Origin: Bacteroidota bacterium
Lineage (GTDB): Bacteria > Bacteroidota > Bacteroidia > Bacteroidales > UBA4417
Assembly (NCBI GenBank): GCA_022711175.1
Contig: JAKLFM010000002.1
Coordinates: 65,274 to 129,273 of the forward strand
DNA length: 64,000 nt
Direction: 5' to 3'
In this document: piece after piece, positions 1-9,066 of the stretch
How positions within the stretch are numbered: position 1 is the stretch's first letter
Layout of the letters: each line of letters begins with the position of its first letter
Notes under the pieces: generated by a model
Told to the model about the DNA's origin: nothing
What the model saw: only the letters and a program-made list of their open reading frames with translations
The model's database searches: none
Translations under genes and position numbers: made by a program

Positions 1-1
1 A

Positions 2-3000
2 GTAATTTCGCTGTTTATTGTGCTTTTGGGTGTTATCGGTTTCCTGTTTCTCGGAGTGCGCGAATATCCGAGTGTTGATCCGCCGGTTGTTTCGGTTAGT
101 ACTTCATACACAGGGGCTAATGCCGATGTAATTGAATCGCAGATAACCGAGCCTTTGGAAGAATCGATCAACGGTGTTGCAGGCATCCGTTCACTTACCT
201 CATCAAGCAGCGATGGCCGGAGTAATATCACTGTTGAATTTCAGCTTGGCGTAGATATGGAAGCTGCCGCCAATGATGTACGCGACCGGGTATCACGTGT
301 TTTGCGAAGCCTGCCTGCCGATATTGATCCGCCGGTGGTAGCCAAATCCGATGCCGATGCCAACCCCATCCTGATATATACGGTGCAAAGCGATGCACGT
401 GATTTGATGGGGCTTTCAGAAGTTGCCAACAACCTTTTCAAAGAAAGGCTGCAGACAGTTACGGGAGTGAGCGAGATAAGAATTTACGGCGAAAAAAAGT
501 ATTCCATCAAATTGTTGATTGACCCTGCGAAGCTGGCAGCCTATCATCTTGCTCCTTCTGATATCCGCACTGCCGTGAACCGTGAAAATGTTGAGCTACC
601 CACAGGCAGAATAGAAGGCAACAATGCCGAGCTTACCATTCGCACCCAGGGAAGGCTTTCAACCCCTGAGCAACTCAATAGTTTGATAATCAAGGAGGAA
701 AATGGTGCGGTGATAAGGTTTTGCGATGTTGGTGAAGCAAAGCTGCTGCCCGAAAACGAACGGTCGATTATGCGCGGTAACAATGGCATTCCCATGGTTG
801 GAATTGCTATAACACCCCAACCCGGCGCCAACCAGATTGAAATTGCCGACGACGTTTATAAGAAGCTCGAACAAATCAAGCTCGATTTGCCATCGGATAT
901 TAAAGTAGGGCTGATGATGGATACCACACAAACGATCAGAAAAGCCATCACCGAAGTGGAAGAAACGATTGTTATCGCATTTCTGCTGGTACTGCTCGTG
1001 ATTTTCCTCTTTCTCCGGAGTACCCGTACTACGCTAATTCCAATTATTGCCATTCCCATTTCGCTGGTCAGCGGCTTTTTCATCATGTATATAGCCGGCT
1101 TTTCAATCAACATACTCACATTGCTTGCTATTGTGCTGGCTACCGGGCTTGTGGTTGACGATGCCATTGTTGTACTCGAAAATATCTGGCACAAAATTGA
1201 ATCAGGAATGGACCCGGTTGAAGCAGGTCACAAAGGCTCAAAAGAGATCATTTTTGCCATTATATCAACCACAATCACACTGGCGGCAGTATTTCTGCCT
1301 ATCATTTTCCTGCAGGGCGTTACCGGCAGGTTGTTTCGCGAATTTGCCGTGGTTGTGGCAGGAACGGTTATCGTTTCGGCGCTGGTATCGCTCACGCTTA
1401 CGCCAATGATGAGTTCGCGCTTACTTCACAAGGTTGAGAAGCATAATAAATTGTATAGTGTAAGCGAAAAATTTTTAGAAAACCTCACAAGCTGGTATAA
1501 CCGAACACTCACCTGGTTCATCGGGCGAAGATATTGGGCACTTGTAATAATAGTTCTGGCGCTTGGAATGATCTTTTTCTTTAGCATGAGAATTCCTTCG
1601 GAACTCGCGCCAATGGAGGATAAAAGCCGTTTGGCAATACAGGCCACTGCTCCTGAGGGAACTACATTTGAAAAAATGGACGAATACATGCAACAACTAA
1701 TGTCAGTTGTTGATACGCTGCCTGAGAAGTCGGCTATGATGGTGCTTACTTCGCCGGGGTTTGGAGGGGCATCCACCAATAATGGTTTTTTACGTATTTC
1801 GCTCGTGCCTCCGGCTGAAAGAGACCGGACGCAACAACAAATTGCCGATAACCTTTCGGGAATCACCAGAAAATTCAACTTTGCAAGGGCTTTTGTAAAC
1901 CAGGAACAAACCATTGGCAGCGGCCGCGGTGGCGGAATGCCTGTTCAGTTTGTGATTCAGGCTCCAAACTTCGAAAAGCTTAAACAGGCGGCACCGCTGT
2001 TTGTTGAAAGAGCCCAGGCCAGCCCGATGTTTCAGAACGTTGACCTGAACCTTAAATTCAATAAACCGGAATTGTCAGTCGAGATTGACAGGGATCGTGC
2101 CCGTGCACTTGGTGTAAATGTGAGAGATATTGCCGAAACATTGCAGCTATTGTTCAGCGGACAGCGTTACGACTATTTCATCAGAAACTCAAAGCAGTAC
2201 CAGATTATTGGCCAGGCCAAACGCGAAAACCGCAATAAACCACCCGACCTGGGTTCGGTATTCGTCAGGAACAATGCCGGCGAACTGATTCAACTCGATA
2301 ACCTTATCAGGACGAAAGAGCAAAGCAACCCACCCCAGCTTTACCGCTACAATCGTTACGTTTCGGCTACCGTTTCGGCCTTGCCTGCCAAAGGTGTAAC
2401 CCTGGGACAAGGCATTGATGAAATGAAACGAATAGCCCGGGAGACACTTGACCCCACGTTTTCAACCGACCTTGCCGGAGTTTCGAAAGATTATGCTGAC
2501 AGCACCGGGAATATTGTTTATGCCATGATTCTCGCACTTATCTTTATTTACCTGATACTTGCAGCCCAGTTCGAGAGTTACCGCGACCCGCTTACCATCA
2601 TGTTTACGGTGCCGCTGGCCATCGCAGGGGCGCTGTTTTCATTGTTCCTGTTCGGGCAAACGCTGAATATCTTCAGCGAAATTGGTGCGATCGTGCTTAT
2701 TGGAATTGTAACGAAAAACGGGATTCTCATTGTGGAATTTGCAAACCAGCGCAAAGCGGCAGGTTTATCGTTGCACGAAGCCGTTATTGATGCCGCCACC
2801 AGGCGACTGAGGCCTATACTCATGACAAGCCTTGCCACGGCTCTTGGTGCGCTGCCAATTGCACTGGCATTAGGGGCTTCGTCGCAAAGCCGTATTCCCA
2901 TGGGTATCACCATCATCGGCGGGCTGATCTTTTCTCTGGTACTAACACTGTTTGTTATCCCGGCACTCTACACATATCTTTCGCGGAAGCCAAAAAATGT

Positions 3001-3034
3001 TGAAATTAATCCTGCCGAAATTCATGAAATATAG
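2..3034 (+). CDS. RND efflux transporter, HAE1 family (5' end outside window)
   Basis: Inner-membrane proton-driven exporter of the AcrB/HAE1 type, the pump of a tripartite drug or amphiphile efflux system. The reading frame is open to the window edge, so roughly 15-20 N-terminal residues (start of TM1) are missing; the GTG at 20 is an internal codon, not the real start. Two large periplasmic loops alternate with two blocks of membrane helices. The TM4 proton-relay Asp pair is at 1157-1162 (VVDDAIVVLEN) and the TM10 Lys at 2714-2716 (TKNGILIVEF), both intact. The stop overlaps the start of the TolC-like gene by 11 bases, indicating translational coupling. The periplasmic adaptor protein is expected just upstream of the window. 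Substrate cannot be read from sequence. Confidence 0.93.
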   Translation, partial: VISLFIVLLGVIGFLFLGVREYPSVDPPVVSVSTSYTGANADVIESQITEPLEESINGVAGIRSLTSSSSDGRSNITVEFQLGVDMEAAANDVRDRVSRVLRSLPADIDPPVVAKSDADANPILIYTVQSDARDLMGLSEVANNLFKERLQTVTGVSEIRIYGEKKYSIKLLIDPAKLAAYHLAPSDIRTAVNRENVELPTGRIEGNNAELTIRTQGRLSTPEQLNSLIIKEENGAVIRFCDVGEAKLLPENERSIMRGNNGIPMVGIAITPQPGANQIEIADDVYKKLEQIKLDLPSDIKVGLMMDTTQTIRKAITEVEETIVIAFLLVLLVIFLFLRSTRTTLIPIIAIPISLVSGFFIMYIAGFSINILTLLAIVLATGLVVDDAIVVLENIWHKIESGMDPVEAGHKGSKEIIFAIISTTITLAAVFLPIIFLQGVTGRLFREFAVVVAGTVIVSALVSLTLTPMMSSRLLHKVEKHNKLYSVSEKFLENLTSWYNRTLTWFIGRRYWALVIIVLALGMIFFFSMRIPSELAPMEDKSRLAIQATAPEGTTFEKMDEYMQQLMSVVDTLPEKSAMMVLTSPGFGGASTNNGFLRISLVPPAERDRTQQQIADNLSGITRKFNFARAFVNQEQTIGSGRGGGMPVQFVIQAPNFEKLKQAAPLFVERAQASPMFQNVDLNLKFNKPELSVEIDRDRARALGVNVRDIAETLQLLFSGQRYDYFIRNSKQYQIIGQAKRENRNKPPDLGSVFVRNNAGELIQLDNLIRTKEQSNPPQLYRYNRYVSATVSALPAKGVTLGQGIDEMKRIARETLDPTFSTDLAGVSKDYADSTGNIVYAMILALIFIYLILAAQFESYRDPLTIMFTVPLAIAGALFSLFLFGQTLNIFSEIGAIVLIGIVTKNGILIVEFANQRKAAGLSLHEAVIDAATRRLRPILMTSLATALGALPIALALGASSQSRIPMGITIIGGLIFSLVLTLFVIPALYTYLSRKPKNVEINPAEIHEI

Positions 3035-4340
3035 AATTCTGCTTCTCTTGTTTCTGACAGCAACTGCCGGCTTTGCGCAGGAAGTGCTTACCCTGAAATC
3101 GGCAGTAGAAACTGCGCTGAAGAACAACTTTTCGATTATACTGCAAGACAACAATGCTGAAATATTAAGAAATAACAACACTGCAGGAAATGCCGGCATG
3201 CTGCCGTCGGTAGGCCTTACTGCCACCCAGAATAATACGGTTTATACCACACACCAGGAAGCTTTCAGCGGTGCCGTGAAAGATTTGGCAAATGCCATGA
3301 ATACCTCGCTCAACACCGGTATGCAGCTCAACTGGACACTCTTCGACGGTATGAATATGTTTGTGAATAAAAAAACGCTCGATATAATGCAGCAAATGGG
3401 CGAAAATCAGTCGAGGCTGGTTGTGGAGGATGTTGTTACCCAAATTGCATTGATGTATTATGCGGTCATTCAGTTAGAGAATGTTGTTGACGTCAGCCGG
3501 AATGCCGTGTTACTTTCGCAGCAGCGGAAAAAGATAGCACAGGCACAGATTGACATCGGATCAGGCTCCATGCTGCAATTACTTCAGTCCACCATTGATC
3601 TGAATGCCGATAGTGCTCAGCTTTTGCTTCAACAGGCACAGCTCCGGAATGCGATGACAGATTTGAATTACCTGATGGCTCGGGATGCGGCAACTACATT
3701 CGGGATATACGACTCCATCAGGTTGATGCAGCTTGAATCGTATGACGAAATTGTTACAAAAGCATTGACACAAAACACCGGTCTGTTGGCGGCAAGGATG
3801 GATCAGCAATTGTCAGAACTCAATGTAAAGGGAGCACAATCAGCGAGGTATCCAAAACTAAATCTGCTGTCAGGCTACAACTTCATCCTGCAAAAGTCTC
3901 AAACAGGATTTGCACAATTTAACCGAAGTTACGGGCCTTATTTCGGATTTACTGCCTCCGTTAATCTTTTCAACGGCTCGAATACCAACCGCGAAATACG
4001 AAATGCCAGAATATTGCTTAATAACAGCGAAATTTCCGTTCAGCAAACATCCCTCGAAGTACGCTCGGCCATATTCAAACTCTACAATTCCTATAAAGCA
4101 GCCCTTGATCTGGTAAAACTCGAAACAACAAACATTGAGGCGGCAATACATAATGTTGACCTGGCTTTTGTGAAGTACAAGATTGGAACCATAACGGATA
4201 TTGAGTTCAGGGAAATGCAGCAGAAACTGCTAGATGCCCAGTATTTACTCTTGCAATCGCAATTCGATGCCAAAAAAGCGGAAATCGAACTGCTTCAGCT
4301 CAGCGGAAACTTAACGAATCTCTATAACCCGATAAAATAG
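3024..4340 (+). CDS. TolC-like outer membrane efflux protein
   Basis: Outer-membrane channel partner of the preceding RND pump (OEP/TolC family). I start it at the ATG at 3024, which gives a clean signal peptide (MKYRILLLLFLTATAGFAQ) and 438 residues, the usual length; an upstream in-frame start at 2997 would only add a non-signal extension lying inside the pump gene. The start lies inside the last codons of the pump gene. The body shows the tandem layout of OEP proteins: long amphipathic heptad-rich helices (for example the QAQIDIGSGS and FVKYKIGTITDIEF regions) alternating with short beta segments (GYNF..., FTASVNLFNG). It probably forms one operon with the pump and the esterase that follows. 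Confidence 0.9.
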   Translation: MKYRILLLLFLTATAGFAQEVLTLKSAVETALKNNFSIILQDNNAEILRNNNTAGNAGMLPSVGLTATQNNTVYTTHQEAFSGAVKDLANAMNTSLNTGMQLNWTLFDGMNMFVNKKTLDIMQQMGENQSRLVVEDVVTQIALMYYAVIQLENVVDVSRNAVLLSQQRKKIAQAQIDIGSGSMLQLLQSTIDLNADSAQLLLQQAQLRNAMTDLNYLMARDAATTFGIYDSIRLMQLESYDEIVTKALTQNTGLLAARMDQQLSELNVKGAQSARYPKLNLLSGYNFILQKSQTGFAQFNRSYGPYFGFTASVNLFNGSNTNREIRNARILLNNSEISVQQTSLEVRSAIFKLYNSYKAALDLVKLETTNIEAAIHNVDLAFVKYKIGTITDIEFREMQQKLLDAQYLLLQSQFDAKKAEIELLQLSGNLTNLYNPIK

Positions 4341-4356
4341 TATAACAACCTACAAA

Positions 4357-5241
4357 ATGAAACGAATTATTCTCACCCTGATCATCCTGGCAATCACCAT
4401 CACAACATTCGCGCAGTTCACTAGAGGAACCGTGAAAGAAAGCCTTTCAATGGACAGCAAAATCCTCGGTAAAAAAGTAAATTATACCATTTACCTTCCT
4501 TTCGATTACGAAACTTCTAACCGCTTATACCCGGTCACTTACCTGCTGCATGGCTACTCCGACAATGATATGGGCTGGATGCAGTTTGGCGAAGCGCATC
4601 TCATAGCTGACGAATGTATTGCAAAGCGCGAAATTCCGCCTATGATCCTCGTAATGCCTGATGGCGGTGTTTCGTTTTACATCAACAACTTTGATAATTC
4701 GGTACGTTATGAGGATTTCTTTATCCAGGAATTCATGCCGTATATCGAAAAAACTTACCGTATAAGGGCTGAGAAACGTTATCGCGGAATTGCCGGCCTG
4801 TCGATGGGAGGTTTTGGTACACTCAATTTTGCTTTGAAATATCCTGAAAAATTTGCCGCCTGCGTTGCCTTTAGCGCTGCGATATTTTCGGAGGAATCGC
4901 TGATGTCCACCGACGAAAAAGGCTGGTCGTGGATTTTGGGATCACTCTACGGGCCATATAAAGAAGGTACTGCCCGATTCACAGAACATTACAGGAAGAA
5001 CAACCCCTTCGACGTTACTACTGCAAAAGGCAAAGATGCATACAGAGATTTGCGTATCATGATCGATTGCGGTGACGATGATTTCCTCACCGACGATAAC
5101 TGCCGTTTGCATATTCACCTTAACAAACTGGGTGTCAGGCATGAGTTCCGCATGCGCGATGGCGCCCATACCTGGGTGTACTGGCGCGATAACCTCCCCG
5201 AAGGACTGAAATTTATTGGACAGAGTTTCCACCAGTTTTGA
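4357..5241 (+). CDS. Secreted alpha/beta-hydrolase esterase (esterase D / PF00756 type)
   Basis: A 294-residue serine esterase of the putative-esterase family that includes S-formylglutathione hydrolases, feruloyl esterases and mycolyltransferases. An N-terminal signal peptide (about residues 1-19, ending FAQ) places it in the periplasm or outside. Nucleophile elbow GLSMGG gives Ser149; Asp241 or 242 (CGDDDF) and His271 (DGAHTW) complete the likely triad; the oxyanion strand LLHGYSDND is at 63-71. It lies 16 bases after the TolC-like gene, so is likely co-transcribed with the efflux genes, although no functional link is evident. The substrate is unknown: acetyl or feruloyl esters on carbohydrates are the common guess for this family. 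Confidence 0.85.
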   Translation: MKRIILTLIILAITITTFAQFTRGTVKESLSMDSKILGKKVNYTIYLPFDYETSNRLYPVTYLLHGYSDNDMGWMQFGEAHLIADECIAKREIPPMILVMPDGGVSFYINNFDNSVRYEDFFIQEFMPYIEKTYRIRAEKRYRGIAGLSMGGFGTLNFALKYPEKFAACVAFSAAIFSEESLMSTDEKGWSWILGSLYGPYKEGTARFTEHYRKNNPFDVTTAKGKDAYRDLRIMIDCGDDDFLTDDNCRLHIHLNKLGVRHEFRMRDGAHTWVYWRDNLPEGLKFIGQSFHQF

Positions 5242-5270
5242 GTCTTTACCTTCAAAATACAGTTTAGGAT

Positions 5271-5825
5271 ATGGAACCCAACAGATGTCCCTGGCCGTCG
5301 GACGACCACCTTATGATTGAATACCACGATACCGAATGGGGCGTTCCATTGCACGACGATCGTAAGTTGTTCGAATTCATGGTGCTGGATGCATTCCAGG
5401 CCGGGCTTAGCTGGCGAACGGTGCTGCACAAGCGGGAGAGCTTCAGGAAAGCGTTCGACAATTTTGTTCCTGAGAAAATTGCACAGTATTCAGAAGAAAA
5501 AATCGCTTCGCTGCTGAACGACCCGGGAATTATCCGCAACAAAGCCAAAGTGCGGGGAACCATAAAAAATGCCCGGGCCTTTCTTGAGGTTCAGAAGGAA
5601 TTCGGCTCATTCGACAAATTTATCTGGCAGTTTACAGGGGGTAAAACCATTGATAACCGGATAACGTCGCTAAGCCGGATTCCGGTTTCCTCTACTGAAT
5701 CGGACGCCATGAGCCGCGAACTCAGGAAAAGGGGGTTCACATTTGCGGGTACTACCATTTGTTATGCTTTTATGCAAGCCGCCGGTATGGTGAACGATCA
5801 TCTTACGGATTGCTTCAGGCATTAA
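5271..5825 (+). CDS. tag: DNA-3-methyladenine glycosylase I
   Basis: Base-excision repair enzyme that removes 3-methyladenine from alkylated DNA in the cytoplasm. At 184 residues it has the normal length of the Tag family. The N-terminal RCPWP and YHDTEWG motifs and the FQAGLSWRTVL segment are family hallmarks. The structural zinc site is complete: Cys6, His19, His177 and Cys181. It starts 29 bases after the esterase gene and shares its orientation. No regulatory site of its own was seen, so it may be transcribed from upstream. Confidence 0.95.
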   Translation: MEPNRCPWPSDDHLMIEYHDTEWGVPLHDDRKLFEFMVLDAFQAGLSWRTVLHKRESFRKAFDNFVPEKIAQYSEEKIASLLNDPGIIRNKAKVRGTIKNARAFLEVQKEFGSFDKFIWQFTGGKTIDNRITSLSRIPVSSTESDAMSRELRKRGFTFAGTTICYAFMQAAGMVNDHLTDCFRH

Positions 5826-5865
5826 TGAAGTTTTAATTCATTGCAGATCATGAATTTATTATAGC

Positions 5866-6507
5866 ATGAAAGGCTGTCTTAAACCACTATTGGTTCTTAT
5901 TGCCGTTGTCGCAGTATTTTTGCTTGTGCTCATTCTTCTTTACAAAGGTGCAATGCGGCCATGTTATGATGATTACAGATCATCAATTACCGGTGTGGAG
6001 GTAAGCGAAGGTTCGGCAGGTGACCTTGCATTGTCAGGTTCCGATTCAATTCAGATGAATTCTGTTGAACCCATTGTATTGAAAATGAGGATTTTGGTGA
6101 AAGATACGCTTGTATCATCCCGTAGGTCAGGAAAAGGTTTTCTTTTGTTTTTACCTGGTGTAAATGCGGCCGTTGACCCGGGCAGGATTTTCAGCTACAG
6201 TTTTCCCGATCCTTTGAGTGAGCTGAAGATATACGGGTGTACCGGAACCGATTCGATTGATGTGAGTGAAAGTTTCAACCTTGTTCGCGACCCGGTATGT
6301 TATCCGCAGAACGATTCGGTGTTTTCGTGCCAAAACAATGCAGCAGCCGACTTTATCATGAGAAATATGAAGGAGCAATCTGCATATTGCCGCAGCTTTG
6401 TAATTTTTCATAACATGAATGCTCTTTCGCATTTCGGGCGATTCAGTATTGCGATCAAACTTACATCAGGCATGGAATTCAGCTGCGAATGGAAGAATCC
6501 AGATTGA
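5866..6507 (+). CDS. Hypothetical membrane-anchored protein
   Basis: I do not recognise this 213-residue protein. Residues about 5-27 form one hydrophobic helix (PLLVLIAVVAVFLLVLILLY) preceded by a short basic N-terminus, so it is probably a type II membrane protein or has an uncleaved signal, with the rest in the periplasm. The outside part is rich in Ser, Asp and beta-prone residues and holds scattered cysteines (near residues 32, 125, 145, 155, 174 and 209) that could form disulfides. It sits 40 bases after tag and before ygiQ, and neither neighbour suggests a role. Confidence 0.7.
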   Translation: MKGCLKPLLVLIAVVAVFLLVLILLYKGAMRPCYDDYRSSITGVEVSEGSAGDLALSGSDSIQMNSVEPIVLKMRILVKDTLVSSRRSGKGFLLFLPGVNAAVDPGRIFSYSFPDPLSELKIYGCTGTDSIDVSESFNLVRDPVCYPQNDSVFSCQNNAAADFIMRNMKEQSAYCRSFVIFHNMNALSHFGRFSIAIKLTSGMEFSCEWKNPD

Positions 6508-6574
6508 GTTGATTTGTTGCTTCCATCACATTTTAAGAGCAATGCACAGGCCTGATACAGAAATGCATTTAGCC

Positions 6575-6582
6575 TATCTTTG
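6575..6582 (+). promoter_or_regulatory. Bacteroidota -7 box upstream of ygiQ
   Basis: TATCTTTG matches TAnnTTTG exactly and lies 26 bases before the TTG start of the ygiQ-type gene. No clear TTTG is seen at the expected -33 position. Confidence 0.55.
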
Positions 6583-6608
6583 CATTTCAACCGCAGTAGC
6601 TAAATATC

Positions 6609-8474
6609 TTGAGCGATTATCCTATAACGGCCTGGCTGCCTATTACCCGCGACGAAATGCTGAAACGCGGTTGGGAAGAGGTGGATGTGGTCATCATTTC
6701 GGGTGATGCCTATGTTGATCATCCGGCATTTGGCAGCGCATTGATTGCCAGGGTGATAGAAGCAGCAGGGTACAGGGTCGCCATTGTTCCTCAGCCCAAC
6801 TGGCGCGACGACCTCAGGGATTTCAGGAAATTCGGGAAACCGCGCCTCTGCTTCGCAGTATCGGCAGGCAATATGGATTCGATGGTGAACCACTATACCG
6901 CCAACAAGCGCCTGCGCAGCGACGATGCTTACACTCCCGGCGGTGAAGCCGGTTTCAGGCCTGATTATGCCACCGTGGTTTACACCAGAGCACTGAAAAA
7001 ACTGTATCCTGATGTGCCCGTAATCATCGGCGGCATCGAAGCATCCATGCGCCGGCTGACACATTACGATTACTGGAGCGACAGCCTGAAACCTTCGATT
7101 CTCATCGACAGCGGAGCCGATCTGCTGGTTTACGGTATGGCCGAGAAAGCCATTGTTGAAGTGCTTAAAAGGCTTGACATTCAGAAAGATATTTCCTGGC
7201 TTACCGATGTGCCACAAACAGCATTTGTTGTTGATGAAGCGGCCACAACGGCGATGGCATCACAAATGCCATCGATACTATTGCCATCGTTTGCGCATTG
7301 CCTGAAGGATAAATCGGCTTTTGCACGCGCATTCCGTGATATTGAGGTCGAATCGAACAAAATGACGGCCAAAAGGCTCATTCAGGGTAGCGGTGATAAA
7401 GCTGTTGTTGTCAATCCTCCTTTCGCCACGATGTCAACAGCCGAAGTGGATGCAGCCTACGATTTACCATACACACGGCTGCCACATCCGAAGTACAACA
7501 AGCGGGGAGCAGTTCCGGCTTATGAAATGATCCGCCATTCAGTGAATATACATCGCGGGTGCTTTGGCGGATGTTCGTTCTGCACCCTGGCAATGCACCA
7601 GGGGAAATTTATTGCCAGCCGTTCCGAAAAGTCAATCCTTGCCGAAGTTGCATCCATAACCCGGATGCCCGATTTTAAAGGCCACATCACCGACCTGGGG
7701 GCGCCATCAGCCAATATGTACAGGATGCAGGGCTTCGACCTGAAGGTTTGTGCAAAATGTACACGGCCATCGTGCATCTTCCCAAAAATCTGCCTTAATC
7801 TGAATACAGACCATAAACCTCTTACTGATATATACAGGAAAGCTGCCGCGGTAAAAGGAGTGAAAAAGGTTACGATTGGCAGCGGAGTAAGGTATGATAT
7901 GCTGGCAGGCCGGTCAAAGGAAGATGATAAGCGTTTTGGACTCCTTGAATATACCAGGCAACTGGTAAAGTATAATGTGTCGGGGCGCTTAAAAGTTGCT
8001 CCGGAGCACACAAGCGATGCTGTGCTGAAAATCATGCGTAAGCCATCGTTCAGGTTGTTTCACGATTTCAGGAAGTTATTTAATGACATCAGCAAGTCGG
8101 AAGGACTGAATCAGCAATTGATCCCTTATTTCATTTCGAGCCATCCCGGGAGCCGGCTGCAGGATATGGCAAACCTGGCACTCGAAACAAAAGAAATGGG
8201 TTTCAGGCTTGAGCAGGTGCAGGATTTTACGCCAACACCCATGACGTTGTCGAGCGTGATTTATTGGACCGGTATTCACCCTTTCACGGGCGAAAACGTG
8301 TATTCGCCGCGTACAAAACAGGAGAAACTTGACCAGCGGCAGTTTTTCTTCTGGTACAAACCTGAATTCAGGGATTCGATCCGAAAGTCGCTTGCCAAAG
8401 CCGGAGAAAACGGCTTAGCCGACAAACTCATCGGTACAAGAGGAATAAGTGTTTCGAAAAGCAGAATAAAGTAA
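6609..8474 (+). CDS. ygiQ: YgiQ-family radical SAM protein (UPF0313)
   Basis: A 621-residue radical SAM protein of the YgiQ family, whose reaction is not established. The order is an N-terminal B12-binding-like Rossmann region (ISGDAYVDHPAFG, then VVIISGD and GGIEASMRR), then the radical SAM core with CxxxCxxC in RGCFGGCSFC around position 7560, then an unusual second cysteine group (CAKC..SC..C) around 7750-7790. The start is the TTG at 6609: an in-frame TAG at 6597-6599 excludes anything upstream, and the resulting N-terminus MSDYPITAWLP fits the family. The TAnnTTTG box at 6575 supports transcription from here. The gene ends 13 bases from the convergent universal stress gene. Confidence 0.9.
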   Translation: MSDYPITAWLPITRDEMLKRGWEEVDVVIISGDAYVDHPAFGSALIARVIEAAGYRVAIVPQPNWRDDLRDFRKFGKPRLCFAVSAGNMDSMVNHYTANKRLRSDDAYTPGGEAGFRPDYATVVYTRALKKLYPDVPVIIGGIEASMRRLTHYDYWSDSLKPSILIDSGADLLVYGMAEKAIVEVLKRLDIQKDISWLTDVPQTAFVVDEAATTAMASQMPSILLPSFAHCLKDKSAFARAFRDIEVESNKMTAKRLIQGSGDKAVVVNPPFATMSTAEVDAAYDLPYTRLPHPKYNKRGAVPAYEMIRHSVNIHRGCFGGCSFCTLAMHQGKFIASRSEKSILAEVASITRMPDFKGHITDLGAPSANMYRMQGFDLKVCAKCTRPSCIFPKICLNLNTDHKPLTDIYRKAAAVKGVKKVTIGSGVRYDMLAGRSKEDDKRFGLLEYTRQLVKYNVSGRLKVAPEHTSDAVLKIMRKPSFRLFHDFRKLFNDISKSEGLNQQLIPYFISSHPGSRLQDMANLALETKEMGFRLEQVQDFTPTPMTLSSVIYWTGIHPFTGENVYSPRTKQEKLDQRQFFFWYKPEFRDSIRKSLAKAGENGLADKLIGTRGISVSKSRIK

Positions 8475-8486
8475 TTGGTTGCTCAG

Positions 8487-8924
8487 TTATTTCTGAGGTA
8501 CAATCAGCACCGGGCAGGGTGCATGTTTCACAACGCTCGTGCTCACACTGCCGATGAAGGCCCTGTAAAGAAAGCCATGATTATGTGCCCCTGCAATAAT
8601 CAGGTCTGATTTTAATTCGAGTGCTTTTTCAACAATTGTTTCAGGAACCGATCCTTGCAATAATTGCCAGGTTGCTTCTATTCCTTTGCTTTGCAGATGT
8701 GCTGCCATTGCCTGCAGGTCTGTCTGTTGCTGCAGGGTTTCTTCGAGATGTTGCTCAGGAGGCGGGAGTTGCGGCCCTATTTCGTTGCCAATGAAAGCTG
8801 CAACAGGAGTTTCGACGTGGATGATATGTACTCGCCCTCCAAAAGCCAAAGCCTGAGATGCGGCATGCTCCAGAACGCATGTGGCAAGATCGGAAAAATC
8901 AACGGCTGCTAAAATCTGTTTCAT
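8487..8924 (-). CDS. Universal stress protein, UspA family
   Basis: A single-domain cytoplasmic Usp protein of 145 residues. The fold reads from MKQILAAVDFSD (strand 1 with the Asp that contacts nucleotide) to the C-terminal GSVSTSVVKHAPCPVLIV. The ATP-binding motif G-x2-G-x9-G-S is slightly off: GAHNHGFLYRAFIGS has Asn in place of the second Gly, so ATP binding is likely but not assured. An in-frame start at 8948 would overlap the promoter box; I use the ATG at 8924, which begins the domain exactly and leaves a leader of about 15-20 bases. It is monocistronic and convergent with ygiQ. Confidence 0.9.
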   Translation of the reverse strand: MKQILAAVDFSDLATCVLEHAASQALAFGGRVHIIHVETPVAAFIGNEIGPQLPPPEQHLEETLQQQTDLQAMAAHLQSKGIEATWQLLQGSVPETIVEKALELKSDLIIAGAHNHGFLYRAFIGSVSTSVVKHAPCPVLIVPQK

Positions 8925-8945
8925 CACCAATGAAAATTTATGAAA

Positions 8946-8976
8946 CAAATATAATGAATTAATTCTGAAATAGCAA
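8946..8976 (-). promoter_or_regulatory. Bacteroidota promoter of the universal stress gene
   Basis: On the minus strand TATATTTG lies at 8953-8946 with TTG at 8976-8974, spacing 20 bases, a good match to TTG-N19-21-TAnnTTTG. It places the transcript start just upstream of the ATG at 8924 and rules out the longer reading frame. Confidence 0.7.
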
Positions 8977-9066
8977 GCGTTTCTTTTATTACCAGATTCA
9001 TCCTGAAAAGCGGGAACAGAATCGAATCACAATTACTTTCTGGCCAACAGATTGTTTATTAGCCAA

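Noticed and set aside
6600-7217. A 205-codon open frame antisense to the ygiQ-type gene.
   Set aside because: It is fully inside a strongly conserved radical SAM gene, has no signal, motif or promoter, and its composition is that of a mirrored coding frame.
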